Assembly (NCBI GenBank): GCA_013153755.1
Contig: JAADDU010000122.1
Coordinates: forward strand, 1-11,752
Length of the DNA stretch: 11,752 nt
Direction: 5' to 3'
Source: Campylobacterota bacterium
GTDB lineage: Bacteria; Campylobacterota; Campylobacteria; Campylobacterales; Sulfurimonadaceae
The position numbers were made by a program, and so were the translations under genes. This document shows, piece after piece, positions 1 through 7,311 of this stretch (its first letter is position 1; every line of letters begins with the position of its first letter). Below the pieces are notes generated by a model. That model had not been told where the DNA came from. It saw nothing but the letters and a program-made list of their open reading frames with translations, and ran no database searches.

Positions 1-221
1 TGTAAGCCTCCCCAAAAACTAGACTACTAAAAACAGAATAATTTTGATAAAATAAATCAGGAGCATTCATGCGAAAAAGTAAGTTTAGTGAAAAACAGAT
101 TATAGAGATTCTAAAAGAGATAGAAGACGGTGCACCAGTTGTAGAGACACTCAGAGACAAAGGTGTCAGTAAAGACTGATCTGACTACCATTATCAGGAT
201 ATCAGGAGGATGATAGAATAA
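1..221 (+). mobile_element. IS3-family insertion sequence remnant (left end plus broken OrfA)
   Basis: The window opens with TG followed by a CCTCCCCAAAAACTAGAC stretch (about 7-24), which looks like the terminal inverted repeat of an IS3-family element (TG...CA ends, C-rich then A-rich). An OrfA-like reading frame with a good ribosome binding site (AGGAG at 59-63) follows at 69. No OrfB/DDE transposase and no matching right inverted repeat is visible before the operon starts at 373, so only the left end survives here. The element may extend to the left of the window if position 1 is not its true boundary. The IS3 assignment rests on the OrfA reading; the terminal repeat call is from memory of the family's general look. 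Confidence 0.6.
69..221 (+). pseudogene. Degenerate IS3-family transposase OrfA fragment
   Basis: Translation from ATG 69 gives a protein starting MRKSKFSEKQIIEILKEIED, then a GAPVVETLRDKGVSK segment. This is the helix-turn-helix N-terminus typical of IS3-family OrfA (HTH_Tnp_1 type, about 90-100 residues when intact). The frame hits TGA at 177-179, after 36 codons, where an intact OrfA continues with a TFY-W/H-type motif. Past the stop the same frame reads SDYHYQD, still resembling the family. It then diverges where a KYGGM motif would be expected (IRRM is seen instead), suggesting a small deletion, and ends at TAA 219-221. It is a dead gene. It marks past insertion activity downstream of the respiratory operon. 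Confidence 0.65.
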
Positions 222-372
222 CTCATAAAAAATCTCATATCAATATAAAGTATAAAAAAGTTATATAAACTATATTACAACAAGTATAACCGTTTAATAC
301 AATACTATAACCTACCTTTATATAGTTATTTATTATGTTATCATGTTGTTATAGCTAGATTATTTGACTTAA
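222..372. other. AT-rich intergenic stretch with no recognised feature
   Basis: About 150 bases of very AT-rich DNA lie between the IS remnant and the end of the minus-strand operon. I see no ORF with a ribosome binding site. I also see no clear intrinsic terminator for the operon ending at 373: there is no GC-rich stem followed by a T tract on the minus strand. Short AT-only complementary segments occur but are expected by chance at this composition. Confidence 0.5.
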
Positions 373-831
373 TTAAAAAAACTCAACAAGTATCTTTTGC
401 AAAAACTCTTTAGCACGGTTTGCTTTTTGTATCTTTGTATCAAAAATCTCTTTTGTAGATGGATATTTATCTACATATTCACGATACAAATCACACTTCA
501 TATCTATATGTTTGTTAAACTGTTCTATAACATCTAACATATCTTGTTTTGTTGATATAAACCTCATATAGTGCTGAAACATCCTCTCTCTTGTATCCAT
601 AACTATATGTTCATCAAGCTCAGCTGCCATCCCTTTTATATCCCATCTTGAAAAGTATATACCACTCTTTACAGGGGGCATAACCTCTGCATAGATAGCA
701 CGAACATAGTCTGGATAATCATCAAAAGACTCTTGAGGGGTCTCACAAGAGCCATCATCACAGTTATCAAAAACCTGCTTTTTCATCGCTTCAAATTCAG
801 TTTTAAACTCGTTTAAATCATTTTCATTCAT
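373..831 (-). CDS. Small acidic helical protein of unknown function, last gene of the molybdoenzyme operon
   Basis: The product is 152 residues, and I do not recognise a family. It is predicted soluble, with no signal peptide or membrane segment. The N-terminal 40 residues are acidic and contain a C-x4-C pair (residues 24 and 29, CDDGSC). The middle has a YPDYVRAIYAE segment followed by PPVKSGIYFSRWDIKG, and the C-terminal 80 residues look like long amphipathic helices. The start ATG lies 3 bases after the stop of the upstream gene and has an AAAGGG ribosome binding site 7 bases upstream, so translation is probably coupled. Its place behind TorD, ferredoxin and the AroE-like gene suggests an accessory or maturation role for the enzyme, but this is context only. 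Coding potential is supported by tight packing and the ribosome binding site. Confidence 0.8.
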   Translation of the reverse strand: MNENDLNEFKTEFEAMKKQVFDNCDDGSCETPQESFDDYPDYVRAIYAEVMPPVKSGIYFSRWDIKGMAAELDEHIVMDTRERMFQHYMRFISTKQDMLDVIEQFNKHIDMKCDLYREYVDKYPSTKEIFDTKIQKANRAKEFLQKILVEFF

Positions 832-834
832 CTT

Positions 835-1233
835 CTAACCCTTTATAAATCTATCAAAAATTATATTTGCAAGTTCATCTTGAGAACTAACATCATTTTT
901 CTCTACAAGATAGCCTATGAGGCTCTCATTATCCCTTATGACAAAATCACACTTGTTATAAACTTGTACTATCTCATCTTTATCATCAAGAAGTTCTAAA
1001 ACAGCCTCTTGAAACTCTTTATCTATGTAAGCTCCATCCACTTTAGACTTTTTCATATTTGCAACAGTAAAGTAAAAATCATCTTCACGGATATTCATAG
1101 GGATAACCATCGCATCTACTCCACTCTCTTTTATAAGTTTATTTATAAGAACAAAAAGTCTGTTTGTACCAGCCTTCTCACCTATAAGCCCATAAAGTTT
1201 TGTTTTTTTTGAAATCACATTTTCTTTGTTCAT
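835..1233 (-). CDS. Stand-alone protein resembling a degenerate shikimate dehydrogenase (AroE) substrate-binding domain
   Basis: The protein is 132 residues from ATG 1233. Residues 12-108 follow the layout of the AroE N-terminal domain. KLYGLIGE matches the opening beta strand, followed by a helix, then GVDAMVIPMNI (AroE: G-x-x-A-x-Y-x-x-F-x-V). EAVLELLD matches the AroE HKEAVxPLLD region, and RDNESLIGY matches NxDGxLxGYNTD. The functional residues are missing: SxSxP is replaced by AGTN, the NVTxPxK motif with its catalytic lysine becomes YIDKEFQ, and NTD becomes LVE. The NADP-binding half (another ~150 residues) is absent. It is therefore not a shikimate dehydrogenase, and the fold is probably reused for another role in this operon. 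I chose ATG 1233 because it forms an ATGA overlap with the upstream stop and has GGGGGA at 1238-1243. ATG 1245 (four codons longer, with GAGGAA about 12 bases upstream) is also possible. Confidence 0.75.
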   Translation of the reverse strand: MNKENVISKKTKLYGLIGEKAGTNRLFVLINKLIKESGVDAMVIPMNIREDDFYFTVANMKKSKVDGAYIDKEFQEAVLELLDDKDEIVQVYNKCDFVIRDNESLIGYLVEKNDVSSQDELANIIFDRFIKG

Positions 1234-2330
1234 ACTATCCCCCATAACTCATTTGCTTCCTCTTCTTCTATGCGACACCTTGTGCATATAACTTCACCGC
1301 CACGATATACAAATGGCATACCACACTCATCACACCTTTTTACACTAAACTCTATAAGCATCTCTTTTTTAGGCTCAAAAAGCTCTTTTATGTTAAAAGT
1401 TGGTTTTATGGTTAGTGAATCTGGCTCACAAACATCGTGACAACTTGAACACTTTATACAGCTAGACGAATCAAAAGCTATAAAACCACCATATTTATCT
1501 GAGCTTAATGCTCCTGTTGGACAGATTCTATAACACATTTGACAGTTTGTACAACTACTTTCATCTATGAGCTTTTGAGATACAAATGATATATGTTTAG
1601 ACTCTATCACATGAAAAACTTCTGGGACTTTTGCCCTTTTCATAGCCATCTTTAAAAGTTTACGACTATCTGGGATATTTTTTGTTCTTATGTTTTGTAT
1701 ATCATCTTTAGATGCACTATGTTGTTTTAACTCTTCATCTAGGGATTTAACAGTGTTGTTAAACTTCTCTTTTGCATCTAGTGCCTCTTTAACAGAGATT
1801 TTAGATAAAAAATCCCTTCTTGAACTCTCTTGAATAGTAGTTTTTAACTCTTTTTGCATATCTTCAAAAGTTATCTTTTTTTCTAGTTGCATAGCTTGTA
1901 GTAAAAAGTTTACCTCATCCACTCTACTCTCTATGATAGGTAGATTTGTTGGAGCGATACTACACTCTTTACAGTAAGATTTATCCATAAAAATATCTTT
2001 TGAAGAGAGTAAAGAAAGGCTTAACATCTCCTCAACACTAAGAGCTGCCAAACATGGGATTTTATCCTCTTTACATGAGATATCTGATTTAGCTGATTCT
2101 AAAAATGAAAATATAAACTCGATAGCACTAAAATCATCAAGTGTATAAGCACTACTTGGACAAACAGCCAAACATCCACCACAACCAACACAATCATTTG
2201 GTACAAAGGAAACAACCTGCTCAGAGATTTTTATAGTCTCAACAGGACAAGCCTCTTGACAAGCTACACACTCTGAAAATTTGTTAGATGTTCTAACACA
2301 TTTGGCTATATCTAAAGTTAAAAGGCTCAT
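1230..2330 (-). CDS. Multi-cluster 4Fe-4S ferredoxin-like accessory protein with C-terminal CxxC pair
   Basis: This 366-residue cytoplasmic iron-sulfur protein has four parts. (1) An N-terminal two-cluster ferredoxin: Cys 11, 21, 24, 28 and C47-x2-C50-x2-C53-x3-C57-P. (2) A region with Cys 86, 93, 120 and 123, including IPCLAALSVEE and YCKEC, as seen in large ferredoxins encoded beside formate dehydrogenase-type enzymes. (3) A second two-cluster ferredoxin: Cys 260, 263, 266, 270 and 291, 294, 297, 301. (4) A zinc-ribbon-like end: C333-x2-C336-x12-C349-x2-C352. A Tat-like SRRDFLSK motif sits internally at residues 170-177, with no hydrophobic stretch after it. There is no signal peptide. The start overlaps the torD-like stop by ATGA. 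Likely role: electron supply or cofactor/cluster delivery during assembly of the catalytic subunit. That role is inferred from context and is not proven. Confidence 0.85.
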   Translation of the reverse strand: MSLLTLDIAKCVRTSNKFSECVACQEACPVETIKISEQVVSFVPNDCVGCGGCLAVCPSSAYTLDDFSAIEFIFSFLESAKSDISCKEDKIPCLAALSVEEMLSLSLLSSKDIFMDKSYCKECSIAPTNLPIIESRVDEVNFLLQAMQLEKKITFEDMQKELKTTIQESSRRDFLSKISVKEALDAKEKFNNTVKSLDEELKQHSASKDDIQNIRTKNIPDSRKLLKMAMKRAKVPEVFHVIESKHISFVSQKLIDESSCTNCQMCYRICPTGALSSDKYGGFIAFDSSSCIKCSSCHDVCEPDSLTIKPTFNIKELFEPKKEMLIEFSVKRCDECGMPFVYRGGEVICTRCRIEEEEANELWGIV

Positions 2331-2977
2331 ACTCTATAGTTAGCCTTTGAATCTACTATCAACTCATTTAGATACTCATAATCACTCATCATAAACTCTA
2401 ATGCCAAATCAGCTATATCAAAATACAGAGCCGTTCCAGCTTCACTCTTTACATTTAGTAAAAACATCGGCGCCCACTCTAAAAGATGCTCTTTTAGGAA
2501 ATCTTTTTGTATCTGAGCTATCGTTGCAGCAGACTCTATGTCATTTGCTTCTAGGGCTTTTTTCTCTGAGTTACACAACATATACATAAACTCAAACTCT
2601 ATCCCTATATGGTCAACACTAACAGCTCTAGCTTTACCCAAATCTACTCTAAAGTCATGCTCATTAAAAAGTTGCAAAACTGGGTTTTCCCCCGCAGTTT
2701 CCATCATTTGGTCTTCTCTAAAGTAAAAAGATTCGTAAGGGGTCATATGAAGCAAAAAGAGGTTAGTAAAATCAACATTTAGATACTGCTCAAGCAAATC
2801 TTTTTTAGATAACTCTTTACGACGGTTCCATTTCATATAACTTGGAAAAAAACTCATCATATTTTTATCATTTTGTATTGTTTCTAGTAACTCCTCATCA
2901 ACTTCACTTATAAGTAATCTTGAGATAAGAGCATAAAAATTTATCCGTGCTTCTTGGGTTGTTAATATATCTTGCAT
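2327..2977 (-). CDS. TorD/DmsD-family molybdoenzyme chaperone
   Basis: This is a 216-residue, mostly helical cytoplasmic protein. TorD-family hallmarks are visible: YALISRLL near the N-terminus (15-22), an EQYLNVDFTNLFL segment leading to P80-Y81-E82-S83-FYF, and the signature D122-H123-IGIEFEFMYML. Family members bind the twin-arginine leader and the immature catalytic subunit, preventing export until the molybdopterin cofactor is inserted. The partner here is surely the Tat-signal-bearing subunit encoded just upstream. An AAGGA ribosome binding site lies 11 bases before the ATG. The gene is separated from the catalytic subunit by 79 bases holding a GC-rich hairpin, and its stop overlaps the next start by ATGA. 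The family assignment is firm; the exact partner is inferred from synteny. Confidence 0.9.
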   Translation of the reverse strand: MQDILTTQEARINFYALISRLLISEVDEELLETIQNDKNMMSFFPSYMKWNRRKELSKKDLLEQYLNVDFTNLFLLHMTPYESFYFREDQMMETAGENPVLQLFNEHDFRVDLGKARAVSVDHIGIEFEFMYMLCNSEKKALEANDIESAATIAQIQKDFLKEHLLEWAPMFLLNVKSEAGTALYFDIADLALEFMMSDYEYLNELIVDSKANYRV

Positions 2978-3022
2978 TTTAAAATATGTCCTTGTAAATC
3001 TTTGTTTGTAGAGTATATTATC

Positions 3023-3046
3023 TAAGCACCCCTCAACGGGGGCTTA
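3023..3046 (-). promoter_or_regulatory. GC-rich hairpin between catalytic subunit and chaperone genes
   Basis: On the minus-strand transcript the stem is TAAGC-CCCC, loop GTTGA, then GGGG-(bulged T)-GCTTA: nine base pairs with one bulge in an otherwise AT-rich gap. It starts 10 bases after the catalytic subunit's stop. No T tract follows on the minus strand, so it is not a standard intrinsic terminator. A likely role is 3'-end stabilisation or partial attenuation, giving more structural-subunit mRNA than accessory-gene mRNA. Confidence 0.55.
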
Positions 3047-3056
3047 ATATAAAAAA

Positions 3057-6000
3057 CTAAGCGTCTTTAATCTCTACAGCATAAGCTTTGTTAGAGAGTG
3101 GAACTGCTGGACGCTTAATATGTTGAGGGCGACGAAGTGTATCCCCAGTCTCAAGTGGACGAGTAAGTTCATCTCTCCATGCCTGATATGTTTTAAAGTT
3201 GTTTTCATAGTTTACTGAGATATCGCCTATCTTATCATCTGCACCAGCTTTTTCTATGATAACTTTTTGATGCCATGCATGGTTACCAGCGATAGGGTCA
3301 GCATGAGTAGGAGCTACAGCATTTTGCCATGACCCACTTAAACCATCCCACCAGATGTTGTCTAAGTCTTTGTTAAACTCTTTAAACTTCCAGATATCGT
3401 GACGAGGGTGAATCCCTTTTGTTGGTTTAAGTGTTCCCACTTTTCCATCCATCTTCATCTCATAAGTTGGAGAACCAACACCCATAACACCAAGTTTATG
3501 CTCAAATCCAGGGATACTTACACTATCTACAAGTTTCCAACGACCAGCATGGTGTGAGTTAGCTAAAACACCTGGCATAGTAGCTTCAGTTGGAACTGCC
3601 ATAGCTATAAAGTAACCAGAATCAAGGTTAGATACAGTATCTGTAATTCTAACTTTAATAGCATCACCCCTTTTTATACCTAAGCGTTTAGCATCTTGTG
3701 TATTTATCCATACAGGGTTATGATTTTGAGAAATCTCCATAAGGTGTTTAGAGTTAACTGAACGAGTATGGATGTTGTATGGCAATCTAAATACAGTATT
3801 TAGTGCGAACTCATTATCATTTTTCATAAACTTATGATGCACTTGAGATACGATATGTATCATCTTGTCATACTCACCCTCATTTCTAGGGTAGATTGGT
3901 ATCGCATACTCTGGCCATTTCCACTCTGCAAACCACTCAGAGTAAAACTCTAGTTTTTTACTTAGTGTATGAAAACCAGCATGGAACTTACCATCTATCT
4001 CTATACCAATAGAGTGTTTACGACCATCATGTTCTATCCATAATGCACCAAACTCATCTTGTTCAACTTCCTCGCGAGGATATTTTTTACCATGTGCATA
4101 CACATAGTTATCATCGATTTTAAGTTCCTCTTCTTGAGGTTTATATACATCTTTTTCCTCAGTCCAAGCACCATGAACACTCATATACTCATAAACAGGG
4201 AACTCTGCATCTGGGTACATTTTTTTAGCTGTATCAAAAAGTTTTGGAAGCAGACTCATAGCCGCATCAAACCACTCAGGAACAGTTACCGCGCGAGATG
4301 GGTCTTTTTTACTAGCCCAATGCTCTCTTACACCGAGTTTTCCATCTTTATCGATATGGTGAACCATGATATTTGGCCAAAATTCACTCTCTTCCCAAAC
4401 TTCACCAAGACCAAACTTCATATGAGCTTCAAGTGTAGCACGAGTTGGATCTTTTGGTTTCCATCCCATTCTCTCAGCTGCCACACGGATAACCGCTTGA
4501 CGGAACTCTATGCGTTTTTCAGGTTTAGATGGAGTTGATTGTTGGTCATTTCTCTCACCTGCAAGTCCTGTTGGTAAGATATAATCACAATACCAGTTAG
4601 TCTCACTCCAAGTTGGAGAAAGGTTAAATGTAAGCTCAACTTTACTCTCATCTTTAAGTAGCTCTATCCATCTAAAACCATCTGGATTTATCCAAACAGG
4701 GTTATACATACGAGGGAACCAAACAGAGAGTTTTGTAGGGATATTAAGCCCTTTTTTCTTCCACTTTTCTTGCCAAGCAGTATCCATAAGTAAGTGAGGC
4801 ATAAGCATACTCATCTCATAAGAAGATAAAGGGTACTCAGGTGGCCATGCTATCTCATTCCACACATCAACTTTTTTAGGTCTTTTACCTGAAACTGTTG
4901 ATTTTTCACCTTTACCAGCTACTGAAATCTCGTGCCAATGGTGAAATGAAGTTCCACCAATATCTCCACGAAGAGCACCACGAAGAGCTAGAGTTAAGAA
5001 ACCTGCACGAGCTATCATCCAACCACCACGGTGGGCAATAGGACCTGAACGCCATAGATATGTAGCGATTTTACTACCTGCATCTATATACATATCAAAA
5101 AGTTCATCTAGTTTATCTTCATAACCCTCGATTTTACACTCTTTTGTTACAAACTCTTTAGTGTAAGGTGCATAAATTTCTCTCATCATCTCTATAAATG
5201 ACTCATAAGAATCATCTTTTGGAAGCTCTTTGATGTAACCATAACCAATCATCTTCTCTTGATACGCTTTATCAGCCATCAAACGATCCCAGTTTATCCA
5301 GTTTTTAACAAACTCATGGTCAACTAAATCATCCCCATTTTTATCTTTTTCATGTAAAACACGGTTAGCCAGATAAAGATAAAGTGCTGTTTCAGTTCCC
5401 GGCCATACTGGCAACCAAAGATCTGCAATACCAGCAGAGTTTGACAAGCGAGGGTCAAGAACAACCATTTTTGCACCCCTCTTACGAGCATCAGATATAA
5501 GACCAGCTGATTGTTGGAAATAATGCCCTGCATCTGCTGCATGAGATGACTGTAAAAATACCAACTTAGCATTTGCCCAATCTGGAGAGTTTCTATCATC
5601 ATTTGCCCACTGTATAGTACCTTGTCTAGCACCTGCTGAACAGATATTTGTATGAGAATCGTAACCATCACAACCCATAGAGTGTGGAACACGGTGTCCA
5701 AAACCATTTTCATTTGGACGACCAACATGGTATATCATAGATTTACGACTAAGCTCATCGCCAGTAGCTAGAGTGTCATGCATCTTTTTACCTATAGTGG
5801 TCATAGCCTCATCCCAAGTGGTACGAATCCACTTACCATCTCCCCTTTTAGAACCTGGAGCTCTTTTTAGAGGGAAAGGGATTCTATCTGGGTCATACAT
5901 TTGTGATAATGTTGCATAACCTTTAGCACAGTTACGACCACGAGAACCATCATGAAGAGGGTTACCCATATATTTTCTAACAGTCATAGACTTTTTATCT

Positions 6001-6335
6001 ACCCATGCAGTAAGACCACAACCAGCTTCACAGTTTGAACAAACTGTTGGAACTATAGTATAGTCATTTACTTTGATACCATCAGGATTTGATTTACTCT
6101 CTACACCGTTTCTCTCTATACCACCGCGTTTCCAATCAGCTCCATCTAGCTCTTGATAATCATTCCACTCCTCTACATCAGGATAAAATGAAAGTGAATC
6201 AGGAGTATTTGTAAACTTAGATGTCTCCATAGACTCAGCAATAGCATTTGTCTCAAATACACCCTTTGCAATAGCCACACCAGCAACACTAAATGCAGCA
6301 CCTTTTAAAAATGTTCTTCTACTTTGTAAATACAT
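3057..6335 (-). CDS. Tat-exported molybdopterin oxidoreductase catalytic subunit (Psr/Phs/Srd-like, DMSO reductase superfamily)
   Basis: The protein has 1092 residues. It opens with a Tat signal, SRRTFLKG (5-12) plus a short hydrophobic run, with likely cleavage near AIA-33, so it acts in the periplasm. A [4Fe-4S] site follows: C99-x2-C102-x3-C106-x29-C136. HTNICSAGAR places C232 as the probable molybdenum ligand, as in Psr, Phs, Nap and Fdh-type enzymes. The MopB core continues with DARKRGAKMVVLDPR and SGPIAHRGGW. The C-terminal molybdopterin dinucleotide domain (~830-960) includes NPVWINTQDAKRLGIKRGD. It is much longer than typical PsrA/PhsA (~750-800) and nearer TtrA size. Polysulfide, thiosulfate, tetrathionate or selenate reduction are all possible. 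A SoeA-type sulfite dehydrogenase is less likely, because the Allochromatium enzyme is cytoplasmic without a Tat signal. An AGGAG site lies about 9-10 bases before the ATG. Confidence 0.92.
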   Translation of the reverse strand: MYLQSRRTFLKGAAFSVAGVAIAKGVFETNAIAESMETSKFTNTPDSLSFYPDVEEWNDYQELDGADWKRGGIERNGVESKSNPDGIKVNDYTIVPTVCSNCEAGCGLTAWVDKKSMTVRKYMGNPLHDGSRGRNCAKGYATLSQMYDPDRIPFPLKRAPGSKRGDGKWIRTTWDEAMTTIGKKMHDTLATGDELSRKSMIYHVGRPNENGFGHRVPHSMGCDGYDSHTNICSAGARQGTIQWANDDRNSPDWANAKLVFLQSSHAADAGHYFQQSAGLISDARKRGAKMVVLDPRLSNSAGIADLWLPVWPGTETALYLYLANRVLHEKDKNGDDLVDHEFVKNWINWDRLMADKAYQEKMIGYGYIKELPKDDSYESFIEMMREIYAPYTKEFVTKECKIEGYEDKLDELFDMYIDAGSKIATYLWRSGPIAHRGGWMIARAGFLTLALRGALRGDIGGTSFHHWHEISVAGKGEKSTVSGKRPKKVDVWNEIAWPPEYPLSSYEMSMLMPHLLMDTAWQEKWKKKGLNIPTKLSVWFPRMYNPVWINPDGFRWIELLKDESKVELTFNLSPTWSETNWYCDYILPTGLAGERNDQQSTPSKPEKRIEFRQAVIRVAAERMGWKPKDPTRATLEAHMKFGLGEVWEESEFWPNIMVHHIDKDGKLGVREHWASKKDPSRAVTVPEWFDAAMSLLPKLFDTAKKMYPDAEFPVYEYMSVHGAWTEEKDVYKPQEEELKIDDNYVYAHGKKYPREEVEQDEFGALWIEHDGRKHSIGIEIDGKFHAGFHTLSKKLEFYSEWFAEWKWPEYAIPIYPRNEGEYDKMIHIVSQVHHKFMKNDNEFALNTVFRLPYNIHTRSVNSKHLMEISQNHNPVWINTQDAKRLGIKRGDAIKVRITDTVSNLDSGYFIAMAVPTEATMPGVLANSHHAGRWKLVDSVSIPGFEHKLGVMGVGSPTYEMKMDGKVGTLKPTKGIHPRHDIWKFKEFNKDLDNIWWDGLSGSWQNAVAPTHADPIAGNHAWHQKVIIEKAGADDKIGDISVNYENNFKTYQAWRDELTRPLETGDTLRRPQHIKRPAVPLSNKAYAVEIKDA

Positions 6336-6393
6336 AATTATATATCTCCTTTCCCACTAAAGCTTTGCCTGTTGGCAAGAATAAAAATTTCAT
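6319..6393 (-). CDS. Possible 24-codon leader ORF spanning the catalytic subunit's ribosome binding site
   Basis: Between the membrane-anchor gene and the catalytic gene, an ATG at 6393 has the strong site AAGGGAG, directly after the anchor's TAG stop, with about 8 bases of spacing. It reads 24 codons (MKFLFLPTGKALVGKEIYNY, then four more) to TAG at 6319-6321. It therefore runs through the AGGAG of the catalytic gene and ends 17 bases inside it in another frame. A small hairpin (TTGCC/GGCAA, 6365-6378) lies within it. It may couple translation of the anchor and catalytic genes. It may also be a chance ORF in the 73-base gap, since nothing in the peptide is recognisable. Confidence 0.3.
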   Translation of the reverse strand: MKFLFLPTGKALVGKEIYNYVFTK

Positions 6394-6408
6394 TTTTAAA
6401 TCTCCCTT

Positions 6409-7311
6409 CTAACTAAGTGGTAATAACTGTGGAATAACTAGCCAAACATGTTTAACTACCCATAAACCAACAATCGCTAAAATAGATGCAAGGCTTAACA
6501 CTGCATTGCTACCACTTACTCTTGCAAGAACTACCAATAACATAGGTAAGATATACGCTACCCATTGCCCTATCCAAAACATAGATGCATATTCGCCATC
6601 ACCTTTTATGTATCCTAAAACTGCCGCTACCTCTTCTGCCTTCATAGCACCAAAGATATACTCTGACATATAGATGATAAATGCCATCAATGCACTAAGA
6701 CCTAAGATAGAGCCAAAAAATCTAGTCGTTTCATAACTAAGCTTATCTCTACCAAGTAAAATGATAGTTGCTGAACCACTAAGTGTTGCTGCTAAAATCA
6801 TCTGAACTGCTTCTGTTGGCATTTGCCATAACTCTCTTGCAGTTGCTTCTGCCATGATACCTGCTGTATAGAGTGTAACTGGGATAGCAAGAAGTGTTAC
6901 CCAAAAGAGAACTCTATCAAAAAGGTCTGTTTTTTTAAGAACTAACATAGCTGCTATCATCAAAGACTCTAACCCAACAAATATAGTTGCCATCCAAGCA
7001 CCAACTGTGATAGCTGAAGTCCAATGAGAGTAGAAAAATATATGCCACATTCTTAGAGGTTGATGTAAATCAGCTAAAGTAAAGAGTAAAAATATATTCA
7101 TCATCACAAACGAAGTTATAATTACAGGTGTTCTTAAACCTTTCATCTCTTTTGGATTTTTCTTTAAAAGTAAAAATAGCATAAAGATAAGACCAGTACC
7201 TATACTTTTTGCCCACATATTCATAGTAACATACCAGCCCCAAAAAACTTCTGGTAGTGCCACATCCAAAGTTACTACAGCATTAGTTGCTGCTAAAGTT
7301 TCATGTACCAT
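6409..7311 (-). CDS. NrfD/PsrC-family membrane anchor subunit (quinone-interacting)
   Basis: This is a 300-residue integral membrane protein with about eight hydrophobic helices, the usual NrfD/PsrC size. Family features include WGWYVTMNMW in the first helix region (25-34), ADLHQPLRMWHIFFYSHWTS (about residues 80-99; the NrfD 'D-x-x-x-P-x-R-x-W' loop) and ITVGAWM. It would anchor the ferredoxin and catalytic subunits and exchange electrons with the menaquinone pool. Its start overlaps the ferredoxin subunit's stop as TAATG, so the two are translationally coupled. Its TAG stop is followed at once by an AAGGGAG site. It carries no haem-binding hallmark I can identify. NrfD-type subunits occur in Psr, Phs, Ttr, Srd, Soe and Nrf complexes, so the anchor alone does not fix the substrate. 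Confidence 0.9.
   Translation of the reverse strand: MVHETLAATNAVVTLDVALPEVFWGWYVTMNMWAKSIGTGLIFMLFLLLKKNPKEMKGLRTPVIITSFVMMNIFLLFTLADLHQPLRMWHIFFYSHWTSAITVGAWMATIFVGLESLMIAAMLVLKKTDLFDRVLFWVTLLAIPVTLYTAGIMAEATARELWQMPTEAVQMILAATLSGSATIILLGRDKLSYETTRFFGSILGLSALMAFIIYMSEYIFGAMKAEEVAAVLGYIKGDGEYASMFWIGQWVAYILPMLLVVLARVSGSNAVLSLASILAIVGLWVVKHVWLVIPQLLPLS

Noticed and set aside
222..372. Possible CRISPR or tandem repeat in the AT-rich left intergenic region
   Set aside because: No regularly spaced repeat units could be found, only low-complexity AT sequence.
4059..4538. 159-residue plus-strand ORF
   Set aside because: It lies wholly inside the catalytic subunit gene on the other strand. The peptide is Phe/Ile/Ser-rich with no recognisable domain and no ribosome binding site context.
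5324..5728. 134-residue minus-strand ORF in another frame
   Set aside because: It is a frame shadow of the catalytic subunit, which has clear MopB motifs across this stretch.
6364..6379. Hairpin TTGCC/GGCAA as an intrinsic terminator between anchor and catalytic genes
   Set aside because: The stem is only 5-6 pairs and a terminator here would separate subunits of one complex. It is better seen as a minor structure inside the small ORF.
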